Below, one piece after another: positions 47,901 through 56,820 of a stretch of 64,000 bases of DNA (positions are counted from its first letter, which is position 1; each line of letters begins with the position of its first letter). The translations under genes were made by a program, and so were the position numbers. The notes beneath the pieces were generated by a model. That model saw only the letters and a program-made list of their open reading frames with translations, was not told the origin of the DNA and ran no database searches. The stretch comes from Bacteroidota bacterium (lineage in GTDB: Bacteria; Bacteroidota; Bacteroidia; B-17B0; Aurantibacillaceae): the NCBI GenBank assembly GCA_013297775.1, contig JAAFIL010000002.1:95921-159920 (forward strand), read 5' to 3'.

Positions 47901-50900
47901 TTGAAGCAGGTAACGCTGACCCTGATGGTAACGGTTTACCAGGTTCAGGTATTCCAACAGTTAACGCATCAGGCTCGCCAATTGTAGGCGGTTCACCAAT
48001 TGCCATTAGCAATCCTGCCGATTTTGATGGCGATGGTAAACCCAATTTCCAAGATTTAGACTCAGATAACGATGGCTTAAATGACCTAGTTGAATCAGGC
48101 GGAAACTTACCCGATCTTAACAACGATGGTGTGGTGGATGGACCAGATACAGATGGCGACGGTTTAATGAATGCTTGCGACCCAACACCTGGAGGAGGTA
48201 ATCCTGCTGGAACATTAAGCTCTAATCCAGTTAACACCGACGGTATTGGCGGCCCTAATTACTTAGACTTAGATTCAGATAATGATGGCATACACGATAT
48301 TGACGAAGCAGGTTTAAGCCAATTCGATTTGAATAACGATGGTGTAGCCGACGGAGGCGACTCTGATAACGATGGTATAAAAGATAGCGTTGATGGGAAG
48401 AATGGTTTTGGAGATGCCAATTCACCGAACCCACCACGCGACACCGATTTTGATGGCATTCCAGACTACCGCGACTTAGATTCTGACAACGACGGCATTA
48501 ACGACGTTATCGAGTCGGGTAACGCAGTTGGCGATGTTAATAACGATGGTTTAGTTGATGGACCAGACACAGACGGCGATGGTATTAATGACCCAGCCGA
48601 TACTTCTACAAGTTATGGCGACTCAAACGATAACAGCAATCCTGATAAAGATGGCGATGGCGTGCCAAACGCTTTAGACTTAGACTCAGATAACGATGGC
48701 ACAGATGACATTGTAGAAGCTGGATTACCAGATACCAATGGCGATGGTTTAGTAGATGGGTATAACCCGAACAGCCCAACGCCCGATCCAGATGGAGATG
48801 GTATTTATGGTGGAGCTGATAATAATTCTAATGCCTTTGGCGATGCCGGCAATACCAATCCAAGAGATACAGATGGCGATAACGTTCCCGATTTCTTAGA
48901 CTTAGATTCGGATAACGATGGCATTAACGATGTAGTAGAAAATGGTAACGGTGCATTTGATACCAACAACGATGGTACCATTAATAGTAACGATACCAAT
49001 GGAGGCGATTTAGATGGCGATGGTATTCCGAACAGCACCGATGGTAACAATAATTTATTGGGTGGCTTTGGCGATGCTAACAACACCAATCCAAGAGATA
49101 CAGACGGAGACGGTGTTCCCGATTACCGTGATTTAGATTCAGATAACGATGGTATTAATGACTTAACCGAAAGCGGCATTCCTTCATCGGTTGATACCAA
49201 TAGCGATGGAGTTGTGGATGGTTTAGATGCGGATGGCGACGGTATTAAAGACGTTGTAGATGGCAGCCCTAGCTTCGGCGATGGTCCAGTAAACGGGCAG
49301 CCTAATACACCAAAAGATTTTGATAACGACGGCAAGCCCGATTATACAGATTTAGACTCGGATAACGATGGCATTAATGACCTCACCGAAAGTGGAAACA
49401 CAGGTTTAGTGGATGTTAATAGCGATGGCGTAGTAGATGGACCTGATGCTGATGGAGACGGTATTAACGACTCGGCTGATGCTAACGATGCCGCCTTTGG
49501 AGACCCCGATGTAACAGATACCCCTCGCGATTTTGATGGCGACGGAAAACCAGATTACAACGACTTAGACTCGGATAACGATGGCATTAACGACCTCACC
49601 GAAAGTGGAAACACAGGTTTAGTGGATGTTAACAGCGATGGCGTTGTAGATGGACCAGATAGCGATGGCGATGGTATTAACGACTCGGCCGATGCTAACG
49701 ACACCGCCTTTGGCGACCCTGATGCCAACGATACCCCTCGCGATTTTGATGGCGATGGTAAACCTGATTATACAGACTTAGATTCGGACAATGACGGCAT
49801 TAACGACCTCACCGAAAGTGGCAACACTGGCTTAACCGATACTAATAGCGATGGTGTAGTGGATGGCCCTGATGCAGACGGAGATGGTATTAACGACTCG
49901 GCCGATGCTAACGACACTGCTTACGGAGATCCAGATACAACAGATACACCCGCCGATTTTGATGGTGATGGTAAACCAAATTATACCGACTTAGACTCGG
50001 ATAATGATGGTATTAACGACCTCACCGAAAGTGGAAATACAGGTTTAACCGATATCAACAGCGATGGTGTGGTAGATGGGCCAGATAGTGATGGCGATGG
50101 TATTAACGACTCGGCTGATGCCAACAACACCGCTTATGGCGACCCAGATACTAACGATACGCCAAAAGATTTTGATGGCGATGGTAAACCGAATTATACA
50201 GACTTAGACTCGGATAACGACGGCATTAACGACCTCACCGAAAGTGGAAACACAGGTTTAACAGATGCTGACAGCGATGGTGTGGTAGATGGTCCTGATG
50301 CAGATGGCGATGGTATTAACGACTCGGCCGATGCTAACAACACTGCTTATGGTGACCCAGATATTAACGATACACCAAAAGATACAGATGGTGATGGCAA
50401 GTCTAATTATACCGACTTAGATTCAGATAACGATGGCATTAACGACTTAACCGAAAGTGGAAATACAGGTTTAACCGATACCAACAGCGATGGTGTGGTA
50501 GATGGACCAGATACAGACGGCGATGGTATTAACGACTCGGCCGATGCTAACGACACAGCTTATGGCGACCCTGATGTTAATGATACACCAAAAGATACAG
50601 ACAAAGATGGTGTTCCCGATTATTTAGACTTAGACTCAGATAATGATGGCATTAACGATGTAACTGAAACCGATCCAGCATTAGATGCAAATGGAGATGG
50701 TATAGTTGATGGTGGCGATTTAGATGGAGATGGTATTAATGACCCTGCTGATAACAACGATACGGCTTACGGCGATCCTAGCACTGGCGATACACCGAAA
50801 GATACAGACAACGATGGCGTTCCCGATTATTTAGACTTAGATTCAGATAACGACGGCATTAACGATGTATTAGAAAGTGGTAACGGTGGATTAGATGCTA

Positions 50901-51718
50901 ACAACGATGGTTTAGTAGATGGTGGTGATGCAGACGGCGATGGCATTAAAGATCCAGTTGATGGCAGCCCAAGCTTTGGCGATGGAACGGGTGGCGCAGG
51001 TGCACCTCCAAGAGATACAGATGGAGATGGCATTGCTGATTACTTAGACCTTGACTCGGACAACGATGGTTTACCCGATGTTGTTGAAACAGGTAACGGC
51101 GGCTTAGATGCTAATAACGATGGGATGATAGACGGTACCGATACAGATGGTGATGGAATTAAAGATGTGGTGGATGGCGCACCAAATGTATTTGGAGACT
51201 CACCAATAGGTAATCAACCTAACCCTATAGACACAGATGGAGATGGTGTACCTAATGTATTGGATACCGATTCTGATAACGACGGCATACAAGATGGTGT
51301 AGAGCAAGGCGGTTTAGATGCTAACAACGACGGCATTTTAGACTCAGTTGGAGGTAATACCTTTACCTACACCGAAGATTGTGATGGCGATGGTGTTCCC
51401 AATTATTTAGACACAGATCCATGCGATTTATTTGTACCAGAAATATTTACACCTAATGGAGATGGTATTAATGATTTCTTAGTCATTAAAGGATTAGATA
51501 AATATCCAAATGCACAGTTAAAAATATTTAACCGTTGGGGTAATTTAGTTTACGAATCGAATGGGGTTTATAAAAACGACTGGAATGGTACTAATCAATT
51601 TGGTACACGCATAGGTGGCGATAAACTACCAGTTGGAACTTACTTCTATATCTTAGAACCAAACGATCCTAAAAATAAATTGAAACCTAAAAAAGGATAC
51701 GTTTACTTGCAATATTAA
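41927..51718 (+). CDS. Giant Asp-rich type IX-secreted adhesin: IgGFc-binding-like head, thrombospondin type 3-like repeats, type B sorting domain
   Basis: 3263 residues. After a signal peptide (to about 30, ...SLSANAQ), an [18 protein letters not shown] calcium-binding-like segment and an IgGFc-binding-like region (about 60-530) lead to a short Ig-like domain (about 620-700). From about 705 to 3165 the protein is an array of DSDNDGIxD / DxNxDGxxD calcium-binding loops of the thrombospondin type 3 kind, several dozen in all. This includes six near-identical 71-residue units (DNA 49355-50632). The end ([20 protein letters not shown] to KKGYVYLQY) is the type B, gliding-motility-associated sorting domain for type IX export. 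It heads an operon with PorP/SprF and OmpA genes. Adhesion or surface structure is the probable role; ligand unknown. Strong net negative charge implies calcium-dependent stiffness. Confidence 0.92.
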   Translation: MNLFNSFKLFSTKTILILIGSLFLSLSANAQENCNNGLDDDGDGLIDCQDPDCSLFGNCQIFPACNTPYVFYMPPIYGEKALNCDIFGSDDIQIAALSSPATVKIYRGDKVTLIATLIVPVANPQSFTFPNTGAGSDQVLKGALNTILNDAGVYITSDQPIQVTYRLLSRPGCNTYNQDIMQLFGNDALGYAFYAGSQTDFNSSTYFGATEKHFVSVIATENNTIVRFDVPTTAQMEGSSTYSLNNVTDWSGIRTVTLNAGQSYIIATTNENPNGYTVSGVKITSNKPIVTNSGSHHTRQTQGGNADAGLMQLTPTKNLGSTYMVIDGGNPSNAKDYVVIVATKNNTQIQINGTVSPTDGRGNVFPATLNAGQYATFFFDDTRYKPYLITSNNARQFYVFHASSQTDNEFGLEQIPPIDECLGSNKVDFEKPNTNATCIIYVPTSGLNTLNFNNAPYTSKALLVNGNAANPIPNTAYSYVVIPNANINTSNNRVTCGKKIHVAYIAFTGGTGNYAFFSDYAKNVEIFDPITNQQVFAYTVPIPATPNTGVSHCISMGGCGANNTILSFTTTPGITATVNPATPKCFSYTLTNTAPCAQEKITAVVTNEFGFLTQVCLSINSSISTISLTAGSSTLFSTCQGTAVTMSVSASAGGGTINYAWLTPTGSVLTGSTISVANPQIQDAGNYQVTITAGTCVKIVNLVLAVKNCNDIDGDGIPNSSDPDDDNDGILDVVEGSGDADGDGISNDQDLDSDNDGIPDVIEAGGVDQNGDGIIDGTIATTGPNAGLATNLPAGGLGTLTQLDADSDGIPNFLDLDSDNDGIQDIIEAGIADANNDGRVDNFSDSGNGFHDPFDPAANGTPKFVTGADTNNDGKADSYPTNVNFDGDGRPNFLDLDSDNDGITDCTEAGGTDPDGNGLPGSGSVTVNANGQVTSGSVISLTPPNSDGTGGPNYLDLDSDNDGIPDIKEATGIGQPNLDTNNDGVIDNFADNDNDGLANQVDSNSGGTPLTVPNSDGTGGANYIDLDSDNDGIPDITEAGGTDTNKDGIADNTSDTDGDGLVNTYDTNNVGGTNGTALPVGDQDNDGRPNYVDLDSDGDGLQDILEAGGIDTNNDGRADNAADTDGDGLVNTYDPINIGGTNGTAIPNTNTDGNGRPNYLDIDADDDGITDAEECGANNHIDANNDGRPDAAATFTDTNNNGWSDQIDASINPTLSIIAGAFFDFDNDSKPNYIDLDSDADGIPDVLETRSPDADNNGIIGTGLSIIDADGDGLSNLTDPDFGPLSVFFNQDREGDGKRNQYDIDSDNDGITDLYEGQASSTYAPPLGIDSDNDGIDNRYDVNIPGAIICGYINTDGGSAPDWVDVDSDNDGTGPPNGGFPNNPLSDIREGYATNNDTDGDGFVGTQGAGGTGYNLLSGVIPDSDGDGLHDLVDLSAGLSPTNAVNAQTITTFPNTQNATTPERDWRDAPDFDKDGVVDALDLDKDNDGIPDTQESTADTDGDGLPDFLDLDSDNDGIPDCVEAGGTDPDGNGLPGTGSVGSGLTVNAQGQILVAGNPLILTPTDTDGDGKNDNVDRDSDNDGIPDTIEAFGLAADPDKDGVYGTGAITDTDADGLANGADSNNPIVGETPYGQLTAAQINMDGDGRPNYLDRDSDNDGITDTKEAGGIDANGDGILDGATTDADNDGLFDSVDPVGNASNPVSGTPLNIPNSDGTGRPNFLDLDSDGDGITDAVEAGTSDADNNGMAGTGSGVGITDADNDGIPDSVDPNQGGTPVTPTNTDGSGSPDYADIDSDNDGIPDVIEAQTTTGYVPPSGNDTDGDGIDNAYETVGTINTLGGAGTTPANTDTDTTPDYRDLDADNDGDSDLVEGNDFNNDGIPDVTPGTTDTDGDGLLDGFDTVNGNTNPGPGNTTNGDSPTSVFFPNVDGGTAQLDWRDPIDTDNDGIPNGIDVDDDNDGILDTAEGNGDTDGDGVVDRLDLDSDNDGIPDTVEAGNADPDGNGLPGSGIPTVNASGSPIVGGSPIAISNPADFDGDGKPNFQDLDSDNDGLNDLVESGGNLPDLNNDGVVDGPDTDGDGLMNACDPTPGGGNPAGTLSSNPVNTDGIGGPNYLDLDSDNDGIHDIDEAGLSQFDLNNDGVADGGDSDNDGIKDSVDGKNGFGDANSPNPPRDTDFDGIPDYRDLDSDNDGINDVIESGNAVGDVNNDGLVDGPDTDGDGINDPADTSTSYGDSNDNSNPDKDGDGVPNALDLDSDNDGTDDIVEAGLPDTNGDGLVDGYNPNSPTPDPDGDGIYGGADNNSNAFGDAGNTNPRDTDGDNVPDFLDLDSDNDGINDVVENGNGAFDTNNDGTINSNDTNGGDLDGDGIPNSTDGNNNLLGGFGDANNTNPRDTDGDGVPDYRDLDSDNDGINDLTESGIPSSVDTNSDGVVDGLDADGDGIKDVVDGSPSFGDGPVNGQPNTPKDFDNDGKPDYTDLDSDNDGINDLTESGNTGLVDVNSDGVVDGPDADGDGINDSADANDAAFGDPDVTDTPRDFDGDGKPDYNDLDSDNDGINDLTESGNTGLVDVNSDGVVDGPDSDGDGINDSADANDTAFGDPDANDTPRDFDGDGKPDYTDLDSDNDGINDLTESGNTGLTDTNSDGVVDGPDADGDGINDSADANDTAYGDPDTTDTPADFDGDGKPNYTDLDSDNDGINDLTESGNTGLTDINSDGVVDGPDSDGDGINDSADANNTAYGDPDTNDTPKDFDGDGKPNYTDLDSDNDGINDLTESGNTGLTDADSDGVVDGPDADGDGINDSADANNTAYGDPDINDTPKDTDGDGKSNYTDLDSDNDGINDLTESGNTGLTDTNSDGVVDGPDTDGDGINDSADANDTAYGDPDVNDTPKDTDKDGVPDYLDLDSDNDGINDVTETDPALDANGDGIVDGGDLDGDGINDPADNNDTAYGDPSTGDTPKDTDNDGVPDYLDLDSDNDGINDVLESGNGGLDANNDGLVDGGDADGDGIKDPVDGSPSFGDGTGGAGAPPRDTDGDGIADYLDLDSDNDGLPDVVETGNGGLDANNDGMIDGTDTDGDGIKDVVDGAPNVFGDSPIGNQPNPIDTDGDGVPNVLDTDSDNDGIQDGVEQGGLDANNDGILDSVGGNTFTYTEDCDGDGVPNYLDTDPCDLFVPEIFTPNGDGINDFLVIKGLDKYPNAQLKIFNRWGNLVYESNGVYKNDWNGTNQFGTRIGGDKLPVGTYFYILEPNDPKNKLKPKKGYVYLQY
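49355..50632 (+). repeat. Six tandem 213-bp repeats within the adhesin gene
   Basis: Units start GACTCGGATAA or a close variant at 49355, 49568, 49781, 49994, 50207 and 50420, all spaced exactly 213 bp (71 codons). Each encodes [18 protein letters not shown] followed by [20 protein letters not shown]. The next unit, at 50633, has diverged. Recent duplication or gene conversion is likely. Confidence 0.92.
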
Positions 51719-51736
51719 TTGAAATAAAAATGGCAA

Positions 51737-51763
51737 GCGGGTTGAAGCTAAGGCTCAACCCGC
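51737..51763 (+). promoter_or_regulatory. Intercistronic hairpin between adhesin and PorP/SprF genes
   Basis: GCGGGTTGA (51737-51745) pairs with TCAACCCGC (51755-51763) around a 9-nt loop, with extra GGC/GCC pairing outside. There is no T run after it, so it is unlikely to stop all transcription. It may set relative expression or protect the mRNA. Confidence 0.55.
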
Positions 51764-51805
51764 GCAGCCAAAATGTTTAAATTTTATAATTAAGAAATTG
51801 AAATT

Positions 51806-52789
51806 ATGATAAAGTCAAAAAAAATAACACTTGCAGCCCTAGTTATACTTTGCATAACTAATGCCTTTGCGCAACAAGACCCCATGTACACCCATTACAT
51901 GTATAACACACTTGCTGTTAATCCAGCTTATGCGGGTAGCCGCGAGGCTTTAACGCTAACGGGTTTATACCGCAATCAATGGGTAGGATTTGATGGCGCA
52001 CCTAAAAACATAACCTTTACAGGGCATACACCAATAGGCGAGTCTATAGGATTAGGTTTATCTTTCATAAACGATAAAATAGGCCCTATTACCAACAATC
52101 AAATTTATGCCGACGTAGCCTATCACTTGAGGCTAAATGCCAAATCGAAATTATCTTTCGGTTTAAAAGGCGGCGTAAACTTATTTAGTGGTAACCTTAC
52201 TCAATTAAAAACAAGTCAAAACTACGATGCCAATAATCCTAGCGACCCAGCAACCGCTTTAGGGAACGTTAATAATCACGTAACGCCAAATTTAGGTGCG
52301 GGTTTATATTATTACCGCGAACGTTTTTACATTGGAGTGAGTAGTCCTAAATTATTACAAAATAGAATAGGTACAACCGAAGTAACATTCAACGGTAAAA
52401 CCACAAACACCAATTTAATTTCTGAACGTTTACATTATTTCGGAATTGTAGGTGCCATGGTTGATTTAAGTTCTAACGTGCAATTAAAGCCAACAGCCTT
52501 AGTTAAAATAACCGAAGCAGCACCTATCGAAGTTGATTTTACGGCCACTTTAGTATTTGCCGAAAAATTTAACCTAGGAGCTATGTACCGCACAGGCGAT
52601 GCCGTTGGGGCTTTAATTGGCTTCAACCTTACCCCACAATGGACGGTTGGTTATTCTTACGATTGGAGTTTTGTTTCTAAAACGGGTTTCAATAATGCAG
52701 CTTACAACACAGGTAGCCACGAAATTATGATGCGTTACGATTTGATCTATAAAGACAAATCAAAAATTAAGAGTCCACGCTATTTTTAA
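51806..52789 (+). CDS. PorP/SprF family type IX secretion membrane protein
   Basis: 327 residues. A signal peptide (MIKSKKITLAALVILCITNAFA) is followed by the hallmark QQDPMYTHYMYNTLAVNPAYAGSREALTLTGLYRNQWVGFDGAP. The rest consists of amphipathic beta strands, ending KIKSPRYF, as in an outer membrane barrel. PorP/SprF proteins are associated with export or anchoring of type B-signal proteins, and each is commonly encoded next to its cargo. It lies directly downstream of the giant type B adhesin, so a dedicated partner role is likely (inference). Confidence 0.93.
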   Translation: MIKSKKITLAALVILCITNAFAQQDPMYTHYMYNTLAVNPAYAGSREALTLTGLYRNQWVGFDGAPKNITFTGHTPIGESIGLGLSFINDKIGPITNNQIYADVAYHLRLNAKSKLSFGLKGGVNLFSGNLTQLKTSQNYDANNPSDPATALGNVNNHVTPNLGAGLYYYRERFYIGVSSPKLLQNRIGTTEVTFNGKTTNTNLISERLHYFGIVGAMVDLSSNVQLKPTALVKITEAAPIEVDFTATLVFAEKFNLGAMYRTGDAVGALIGFNLTPQWTVGYSYDWSFVSKTGFNNAAYNTGSHEIMMRYDLIYKDKSKIKSPRYF

Positions 52790-52858
52790 GCCATTCACTC
52801 CTATTAATTTAAGTAGTATAAATACCAGTTTTACCATTAACGAATTAAAATAAAGCCA

Positions 52859-55045
52859 ATGAAAAAAAGCTTACTTCTTTTACTCAGTATTTCTGCCTTT
52901 TCAGCAGCAACGAGTCAAAACAGCATTAAAAAAGCTAAAAATGCTTTTAGTGCTTTTAATTACAGCAAAGCCATTTCTAAATACGAATATGCCAAGTCAA
53001 GAGATATTCAATCAGAACGTAACTTGGCGAAGAGTTACGCCATGACGGGTAATCTTTTAAAGGCCGAAGAACACTATGCTAAAGTGGTAGCCATGCCCGA
53101 TAAAACATCGGATGATGTTTATAACTACGCTCAAACTTTAATGAACAATAAAAAATACACCGAAGCACAAACGCAGTTGCAGGTGTTTACGAGTATGGCC
53201 GTTAACGATACGCGCGCCATGCAATTAAAAAATGCTGGTGATTTTATCAATAAAATTAAAGCCGGTAAAGATAATTTTACCATCAAAAATTTGGCGATTA
53301 ATACCAATCAGCAAGATTTTGGAACCAGTTATTATAAAAATCAAATTGTGTTTGCTTCATCGCGCCGCAACTTAGGTTTAGTTTCTCGCCGTTGGAATGG
53401 TAATAAACTACCTTTCTTAGATATGTATGTAAGTAACCGCAATGCTAGTGATTACGAGCTTTCTAAACTTGAACGTTTTAAGCAAAATAAAAAACACCAC
53501 GAAGGTCCAGCCAGTTTTTCGGCCGATGGGAATTTTATGGCCTTCACACGCAACGATTACAAATCGAAAGCCAACGATGGCGTTGTTACTTTAGAACTTT
53601 GCACTTCCGAAAATAAAGATGGAAAGTGGAGTACCCCACAAATAGTAGCCTTTAACACAAAAGATTATTCGTTTGGTCACCCCAGTTTAACACCCGATGG
53701 CAAAACCATGTACTTTGCATCTGACATGCCCGGTGGCAAAGGCGGGGTAGATATTTATAAAGTGGAACGCAATGGCAATACTTGGGGAACGCCCGAAAAT
53801 TTAAAGGCGATTAATACCGAAGGCAACGAAATGTTTCCGTTTTACCATAAAGATGGCATTCTATTTTTCTCATCGAATGGCTTACCTGGTTTAGGCGGCT
53901 TAGATGTATTTGCTATTAAATTACGCAACGGCACTCCTACTGGAAATGCACAAAACGCTGGTTATCCATTAAACGATAGCCAAGATGATTTTGCGTTAAT
54001 TGTAGATGAGAATCAAAAGACGGGTTATTTTTCTTCTAACCGCGAGGGAGGTAAAGGCGATGATGATATTTACAGTATAAGTTTTGCTAAGCCTTTCAAA
54101 TTTGGTAAACTGATTAAAGGACAAACCAAAGATAAAGCTGGTAATATAGTAAGCGATGCTAAAGTTGATTTAAAAAATGCGAATGGTGTTGTGGTGAATA
54201 CGGTTAACAGCGATGCCAATGGTAACTACGAATTTTTTGTAGAGGAAGAAAAAACCTATAATTTGTTAGGAACAAAAACTAAATATTACGATGGTTCAAA
54301 CACGGCTAATACTGCTGTTCCCGACGATATTATTTACAGCGATGTAACTTTAGAAAAAGATCCAGGTTTATCACTTTATACCTTAGTAACGGATAAGGCA
54401 ACTGGACAAGCCCTCGAAAGTGTAAAAATTAAATACATCAACAAAGTAACTGGTAAAGAAGAAGACATTACCACTCCCGAAACGGGCGATCATTTAATTC
54501 CGTTAACCAACAACCGCTTAGGCGATAATTTAAGCTACGAAATCCGTTTAGAAAAAGCGGGCTACTTGCCTAAAACAGTAACGTATAATCAACTAATAGA
54601 TCGCGAAGGCCGTTACGACATTCACAAAGCATTAGATATATCGCTCGAAAAACCCCAAATTGGTGGCGACTTAGCCAAGCTCATTAACATCAATCCTATT
54701 TATTTCGATTTGGGTAAATACAACATTCGGAAAGATGCAGCCATTGAGTTAGATAAAATTGTGAAAGTAATGACCGATTACCCAACTATGGTTGTTGAAT
54801 TAGGTTCGCATACCGATTGCCGCAGTAGCATTGCCAGTAACATGAAGTTATCTGATAACCGCGCCAAAGCAAGTGCAGCATACATTAAAGCCCGTATTAC
54901 TAATCCTGAACGTATTTTCGGTAAAGGGTATGGCGAAAGTAAATTACTAAATGGATGCGCTTGCGAAGGCAAAGTAAAATCAACTTGCTCTGAGGAAGAA
55001 CATCAAAAAAATCGTCGCACCGAATTTGTAATTATGAAAATGTAA
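52859..55045 (+). CDS. TPR / PD40 / OmpA-family envelope protein, PorE-like
   Basis: 728 residues. A signal peptide (MKKSLLLLLSISAFSAATSQ) is followed by TPR-like helices (about 25-140) and a PD40 propeller (about 150-420; e.g. GHPSLTPDGKTMYFASDMPGG). A carboxypeptidase-regulatory-like domain (about 425-510), further beta structure, and a canonical OmpA domain (about 615-728) follow. The OmpA domain has ELGSHTDCRSSIASNMKLSDNRA and a final QKNRRTEFVIMKM, so peptidoglycan binding is expected. Third gene of the adhesin operon. It would tie the secretion complex to the cell wall. A strong terminator follows. Confidence 0.9.
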   Translation: MKKSLLLLLSISAFSAATSQNSIKKAKNAFSAFNYSKAISKYEYAKSRDIQSERNLAKSYAMTGNLLKAEEHYAKVVAMPDKTSDDVYNYAQTLMNNKKYTEAQTQLQVFTSMAVNDTRAMQLKNAGDFINKIKAGKDNFTIKNLAINTNQQDFGTSYYKNQIVFASSRRNLGLVSRRWNGNKLPFLDMYVSNRNASDYELSKLERFKQNKKHHEGPASFSADGNFMAFTRNDYKSKANDGVVTLELCTSENKDGKWSTPQIVAFNTKDYSFGHPSLTPDGKTMYFASDMPGGKGGVDIYKVERNGNTWGTPENLKAINTEGNEMFPFYHKDGILFFSSNGLPGLGGLDVFAIKLRNGTPTGNAQNAGYPLNDSQDDFALIVDENQKTGYFSSNREGGKGDDDIYSISFAKPFKFGKLIKGQTKDKAGNIVSDAKVDLKNANGVVVNTVNSDANGNYEFFVEEEKTYNLLGTKTKYYDGSNTANTAVPDDIIYSDVTLEKDPGLSLYTLVTDKATGQALESVKIKYINKVTGKEEDITTPETGDHLIPLTNNRLGDNLSYEIRLEKAGYLPKTVTYNQLIDREGRYDIHKALDISLEKPQIGGDLAKLININPIYFDLGKYNIRKDAAIELDKIVKVMTDYPTMVVELGSHTDCRSSIASNMKLSDNRAKASAAYIKARITNPERIFGKGYGESKLLNGCACEGKVKSTCSEEEHQKNRRTEFVIMKM

Positions 55046-55077
55046 GTGTTTGAATAGTTAAAAAATTTTCTATCCCC

Positions 55078-55118
55078 AAAAAAGCCCCATTACCCAAAAG
55101 CGGTATGGGGCTTTTTAT
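55078..55118 (+). terminator. Rho-independent terminator of the adhesin operon
   Basis: AAAAAGCCCCATTACC pairs with GGTATGGGGCTTTTT (55102-55116), a GC-rich core with one mismatch or bulge, followed by T residues. It lies 33 bp after the OmpA gene stop. Confidence 0.88.
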
Positions 55119-55229
55119 TTTGTGGGATTAGAGACAGGGAAATCAAGGGGCACTTTTTTAGAAAAGGTCGCAAAGGTAGAAATGCTTAATTGTAGGTATT
55201 GTGCCAAAAACTTGGTTAATAACATTAGA

Positions 55230-55385
55230 CCAACATCGGCTCTAAAAGATACAAGTTGAACCAGAATTATTTTTCTTTTAGGCGACGAAAAAATTATAGG
55301 CGTAGCAAGGCCTACAGGTATAATTTTTGAGGAAGTATAAGAGAAAAAGAAACTGGGTCAATGTATCTTTTAGAAATGATGTTGG
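55230..55385 (-). mobile_element. MITE-like palindrome, CCAA/TA family type 1, copy 3 (reverse)
   Basis: Reverse complement of the 14304-14461 element with few differences. TA flanks the right side (55386-55387); the left flank reads GA instead of TA. The inner AAAAATTATA palindrome and the CCTTGC centre are kept. Confidence 0.8.
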
Positions 55386-55391
55386 TATAAG

Positions 55392-55485
55392 ACCTAGTGG
55401 TGCTATGTTGAAGAAGAAAAAGTGGCGAAGTGCTCTGTTTTGAAGGGATTTAGGCTTGTAATAAATTTCTATTGCATCATCTCTG
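55392..55485 (-). mobile_element. Truncated TTAAA-family element
   Basis: GTGGTGCTATGTTGAAGAAG through ATTGCATCATCTCTG matches the right half of the 14846-14999 element, and is followed by TTAAA (55486-55490). The left half is absent; the CCAA/TA element abuts the break. Confidence 0.68.
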
Positions 55486-55536
55486 TTAAAGGTAACTTGT
55501 TAATTAGTATTTCTTTTTAGAACAATCTAAAATGAT

Positions 55537-55544
55537 ATTTTTGC
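55537..55544 (+). promoter_or_regulatory. TAnnTTTG -7 element of the SET-domain gene
   Basis: TATTTTTG is an exact match, 7 bp before the ATG at 55552. The transcript would be nearly leaderless. Confidence 0.5.
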
Positions 55545-55551
55545 AGCCATT

Positions 55552-55986
55552 ATGGCTTTACAAGTAAAAAAATCGCAGTTACCAAAAGCAGGCAAAGGTC
55601 TGTTTACAACACTTCCTATTGCTAAAGGTGAACGTATCATTGAATACAAGGGTGAAATTATTGACTGGAAAGAATACGAGAAACGTGTAGCTGAGGATAA
55701 AGATGGTTACTTATTTTTTATTACTAAGAAACGCTGTATTGATGCGTATTCGACGCCACGCTACAAAGCGCGTTATGCCAATGATGCAGCAGGTTTAAGC
55801 CGAATTAAAGGACTTAAAAATAATGCGTATTACGAAATTGTAGGCGAGCAATGTTTTATATTGGCTACCCGAAACATTGAGGCTGGCGAAGAAATTTTTG
55901 TAAGCTACAGCAAAGAGTATTGGGATTGTATTCGGTATAACATAAAAAATAATTTGTACAAAAAACCGTCGAAGACAAAAGCATAA
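55552..55986 (+). CDS. SET-domain protein (putative protein lysine methyltransferase)
   Basis: 144 residues, a compact SET domain with little else. KSQLPKAGKGLFTTLPIAKGERIIEYKGEII is the SET N-terminal block. The YIND/NHS-type motif is present as YANDAAGLSRIKGLKNNAYYEI, and EIFVSYSKEYWD is the C-terminal block with the conserved Tyr. Small bacterial SET proteins occur across Bacteroidota, with unproven targets. Codon use (CGT/CGC for Arg) is like the upstream genes, unlike the Dnd island, so this is the last gene of the core-like region. Nearly leaderless promoter at 55537. Confidence 0.85.
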   Translation: MALQVKKSQLPKAGKGLFTTLPIAKGERIIEYKGEIIDWKEYEKRVAEDKDGYLFFITKKRCIDAYSTPRYKARYANDAAGLSRIKGLKNNAYYEIVGEQCFILATRNIEAGEEIFVSYSKEYWDCIRYNIKNNLYKKPSKTKA

Positions 55987-56820
55987 AGAGAATTTATTAG
56001 ACTAAACTTCGATAAAGTTTTACTTCAGATTAAAAACGATAAGGTATTTCAATCTTTTGATTTTAAGCAATGAGTAGCAAGTTGTATCCATGGATGCTCG
56101 TTTAATTAATCTTGTAGATATAAGTAAAGGCGGCTAATCGCTGACGAGATTTTTTAATTTAACTTTGTTAGAGATTTATACCTGTGTAGGTTAAAAATAA
56201 ATAGCCTATTTGATACACTATAAACTTTTACTATATTTGATTAATTAGTTACCACCATGTAACTGAGGTAGCGAAGCGTAACCAAAATATAAAAAATAAC
56301 TAGGAATGATGATGGATAGTTTGGAGAAGATACAAGGTAAGGTTTGTGTATTGTTTTGGGGTTATGAAGTGAGGCTTGTAAGGGAGTTAGCGGTATTTAT
56401 ATTTGACGACACATTAACTATAAAGTAGGCGACACAAATTTAAACTAACCTATGCTATCAACTATTTGGATAAGAGAACAAACACACAACATTAACTCTA
56501 TTTTGTGGTATATCAGTTTTATAAGTAGAGGTTCAAACTCATACAGTAAAAAAAATAAAACGCCTCTTTGCACAAAAGAAATTATTTTTTTTGACTCTCC
56601 GTTCCACACTCTTTTGACGCTTACTTATATTCAAAATCAATGCAATACAGCTATTAAAAGTGTGCAATTTTTACTAATACTTTATTTAGTGCGGAGTTAT
56701 TGGTTAATTTCAATACTTCAATATAGATTTATATCATTTAAAATTATTATTTTGCGAATTATAAAATGAAGTGAAAAGGATAAAAAAACGAAAATAATAG
56801 TGCGAAAGTAGAAAAGATAT
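55987..56820. other. AT-rich spacer before the Dnd island
   Basis: 834 bp. No convincing gene. It carries a good promoter (56376-56405) pointing to the island, 416 bp before dndC. A 105-codon frame at 56452-56769 has no ribosome site and random-looking, Ile/Leu/Tyr-rich content, so it is not called. No tRNA or clear attachment repeat was recognised. Confidence 0.55.
56376..56405 (+). promoter_or_regulatory. Candidate promoter upstream of the Dnd operon
   Basis: TTG (56376-56378), a 19-bp spacer and TATATTTG (56398-56405) match the Bacteroidota consensus exactly. If it drives dndC, the leader is over 400 nt long, unusual enough to suggest an RNA or an untranslated control region between. Confidence 0.6.

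Larger units (their letters stand above)
55119..55551. other. Intergenic region with two palindromic elements
   Basis: About 430 bp. It contains a complete CCAA/TA element (55230-55385) immediately followed by the right part of a TTAAA-family element (55392-55485), then the SET-gene promoter. Confidence 0.7.

Noticed and set aside
47491..48237. Long minus-strand open frame (248 codons) and several others opposite the adhesin gene
   Set aside because: They arise because the Asp/Gly-rich repeat array lacks stop codons on the opposite strand. The products are Pro/Ser-rich repeats with no domain, and the forward frame has a clear protein.
49355..50632. Regular repeats considered as a CRISPR array
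   Set aside because: 213-bp units without unique spacers, continuous with the adhesin frame and encoding calcium-binding loops.
56452..56769. 105-codon forward frame between the SET gene and dndC
   Set aside because: No ribosome-binding context, no recognisable motif, Ile/Leu/Tyr/Ser-rich composition typical of AT-rich noncoding DNA. Left as possible leader sequence instead.
55987..56820. tRNA or attachment site at the left edge of the Dnd island
   Set aside because: No tRNA cloverleaf or direct repeat shared with the right end was found within the window; the right boundary is not visible.
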